Positions 5,508 through 6,283 of a DNA stretch of 6,283 nt are shown here, one piece after another (the stretch's first letter is position 1; the number at the start of each line of letters is the position of its first letter). This DNA is from Chlamydiae bacterium RIFCSPHIGHO2_12_FULL_49_9. Lineage in GTDB: Bacteria > Chlamydiota > Chlamydiia > Chlamydiales > SM23-39. The stretch spans positions 1 to 6,283 of the forward strand of contig MGLY01000016.1 of the NCBI GenBank assembly GCA_001794935.1. Direction: 5' to 3'. Made by a program: the position numbers and the translations under genes. The notes below the pieces were generated by a model. That model was given only the letters and a program-made list of their open reading frames with translations. It was not told where the DNA came from and searched no databases.

Positions 5508-6062
5508 ATGTCATCTCCAACACATTCCACAATAAGCCAAGACCCCTCGATCTTTACCAAACTTGCGGAGCGCCCCTTTTTCCAAGTGGCGGCGGGAGCA
5601 GCTCTCATTGGAACGGCTTACGCTGTTTATGCGCTCTCGATCCAGGCGTTTTCCTTGCTGTCAGGGATGTTTTTCCCGCTTCTGTCCGCTTCTTTAACCG
5701 GATCGGCCTCTTTTTGGGCGCTCCACTCCGTCCAGGTCATTGGCCATTTGGTGGGGTGGGTGGTCGAACATCAGTTTGTCGTGTTTTGCGCCTCCTATCT
5801 GATTCTGCCGGCAGAGGAAAAAGAGGGGATCCAAAGATATCTCATCACTGCCGGAAAAACCTTTTTTAATTTCTTAAAACTGCCCGGAACGGCTGCGTTT
5901 ATGATTGCGTCGTCCCTCTTTCAAAAAGTGGCCAAGTACTTGCCGAACACGGCTGCCGGAATACGGGATATCGAAAAAGTGACAAAACGGGCTTGGGGCG
6001 AATTTGTCGGAGCATCGGTCGATACACCGCAAGGATCGCCTATGAGCGGCGCAGGTAGTTAG
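5508..6062 (+). CDS. Hydrophobic protein of unknown function, candidate membrane or Inc-like protein
   Basis: I do not recognise a family in this 184-residue protein. It begins with a polar Ser/Thr-rich segment (1-15, MSSPTHSTISQDPSIF), with no classical signal peptide. Long hydrophobic regions follow at about 26-64 and 67-100, each large enough for a hairpin of membrane spans, and a shorter one at about 121-138. The C-terminal part (139-170) is amphipathic and charged, ending in a Gly/Ser/Pro-rich tail (174-184). A polar start followed by bilobed hydrophobic stretches is how chlamydial inclusion-membrane (Inc) proteins, exported by type III secretion, usually look. An ordinary inner-membrane protein is equally possible. 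The gene has its own ribosome site and likely its own promoter. Its last 23 bases overlap the end of the convergent GMC gene, so the C-terminal tail is encoded opposite conserved coding sequence. Confidence 0.75.
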   Translation: MSSPTHSTISQDPSIFTKLAERPFFQVAAGAALIGTAYAVYALSIQAFSLLSGMFFPLLSASLTGSASFWALHSVQVIGHLVGWVVEHQFVVFCASYLILPAEEKEGIQRYLITAGKTFFNFLKLPGTAAFMIASSLFQKVAKYLPNTAAGIRDIEKVTKRAWGEFVGASVDTPQGSPMSGAGS

Positions 6063-6283
6063 CCACTCTAAGAGCATTGGCGATGATGGTGAGGGCGGGG
6101 TTGACCGCTCCGCTGGAGGGAAAAAAACTTCCGTCGACGGCGTAGAGATTGTCCAGATCGTGGGCGCGGCAGTGGAGATCGAGGACGGATGTCTTCGGAT
6201 CGGTGCCAAAGCGAAGCGTTCCCACTTGGTGGGCGACTCCTGCAATTGGGATTTTCTTCGCGAGATAGGCCGTATTGGGGAAG
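6040..6283 (-). CDS. GMC-family oxidoreductase, C-terminal fragment (5' part beyond window)
   Basis: FAD-dependent glucose-methanol-choline oxidoreductases oxidise alcohols, sugars or sterols. The reverse strand is open from the right edge to TAG at 6040, giving the last 80 residues. These match the family's C-terminal signature: IPIAGVAHQVGTLRFG with the conserved active-site histidine (codon 6231-6229), TDPKTSVLD, NLYAVDGSFFPSS, then AVNPALTIIANALRVANYL, with the second active-site position an asparagine (codon 6102-6100) as usual in the NP motif. The sequence through NPALTI is highly conserved and undamaged, so the gene is probably functional. The substrate cannot be inferred, and the FAD-binding N-terminus is not in the window. 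The 3' end overlaps the convergent hydrophobic-protein gene by 23 bases, with no terminator between them. Confidence 0.92.
   Translation of the reverse strand, partial: FPNTAYLAKKIPIAGVAHQVGTLRFGTDPKTSVLDLHCRAHDLDNLYAVDGSFFPSSGAVNPALTIIANALRVANYLRRS

Noticed and set aside
5874..6245. Minus-strand 123-codon frame
   Set aside because: It is out of frame with the conserved GMC C-terminus and antisense to the hydrophobic-protein gene. Its composition, rich in Ser, Pro and Arg, is typical of a shadow frame.

Overview
The window looks like chromosome of a bacterium in the phylum Chlamydiae, most likely an environmental (amoeba-associated) lineage rather than Chlamydiaceae. The main evidence is a gene fragment at the left edge encoding a nucleotide (ATP/ADP) transporter of the NTT/TLC family. 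That family is largely confined to Chlamydiae, Rickettsiales, a few other intracellular microbes and plastids. A tpiA gene transcribed divergently from xseA-xseB agrees with the arrangement I remember from Chlamydia (recollection, not checked). GC content looks close to half by eye, higher than in Chlamydiaceae. Genus and species cannot be assigned from this sequence.

Left part (1-3763), all on the minus strand and read right to left. A 322-residue protein of unknown function (3763-2795) overlaps xseA (2798-1449) by four bases in an ATGA junction. xseA overlaps xseB (1474-1214) by 26 bases. Together these look like one translationally coupled operon, with xseA and xseB giving the two subunits of exonuclease VII. 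Between xseB and the transporter lies an imperfect inverted repeat of about 190 bp (1038-1229) with a strong central hairpin. Its outer ends supply the last codons and stop of xseB on one side and the -35 region of the transporter's likely promoter on the other. The transporter gene (1014 to 1) runs off the left edge and lacks its C-terminal part.

Middle part (3764-5449). A 120-base divergent intergenic region carries the start signals of the unknown gene (minus) and of tpiA (plus). tpiA, secG and def are joined by two successive ATGA overlaps. They form a compact housekeeping operon: glycolytic triosephosphate isomerase, a Sec translocon subunit and peptide deformylase.

Right part (5450-6283). 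A short intergenic region has a TTGACG -35 box overlapping the def stop codon and an AT-flanked GGCGCGCC palindrome at the expected start of transcription, so it looks like a promoter with an operator. It precedes a 184-residue hydrophobic protein of unknown function, a candidate membrane or inclusion-membrane protein. That gene ends inside the 3' end of a convergent GMC-family oxidoreductase gene, whose C-terminal 80 codons are in the window and whose remainder lies beyond the right edge.

No tRNA, rRNA, CRISPR array, transposase gene or complete new multi-gene system is visible. The most unusual items are the large inverted repeat, the divergent transporter with changed family-motif residues, and the two unknown proteins.
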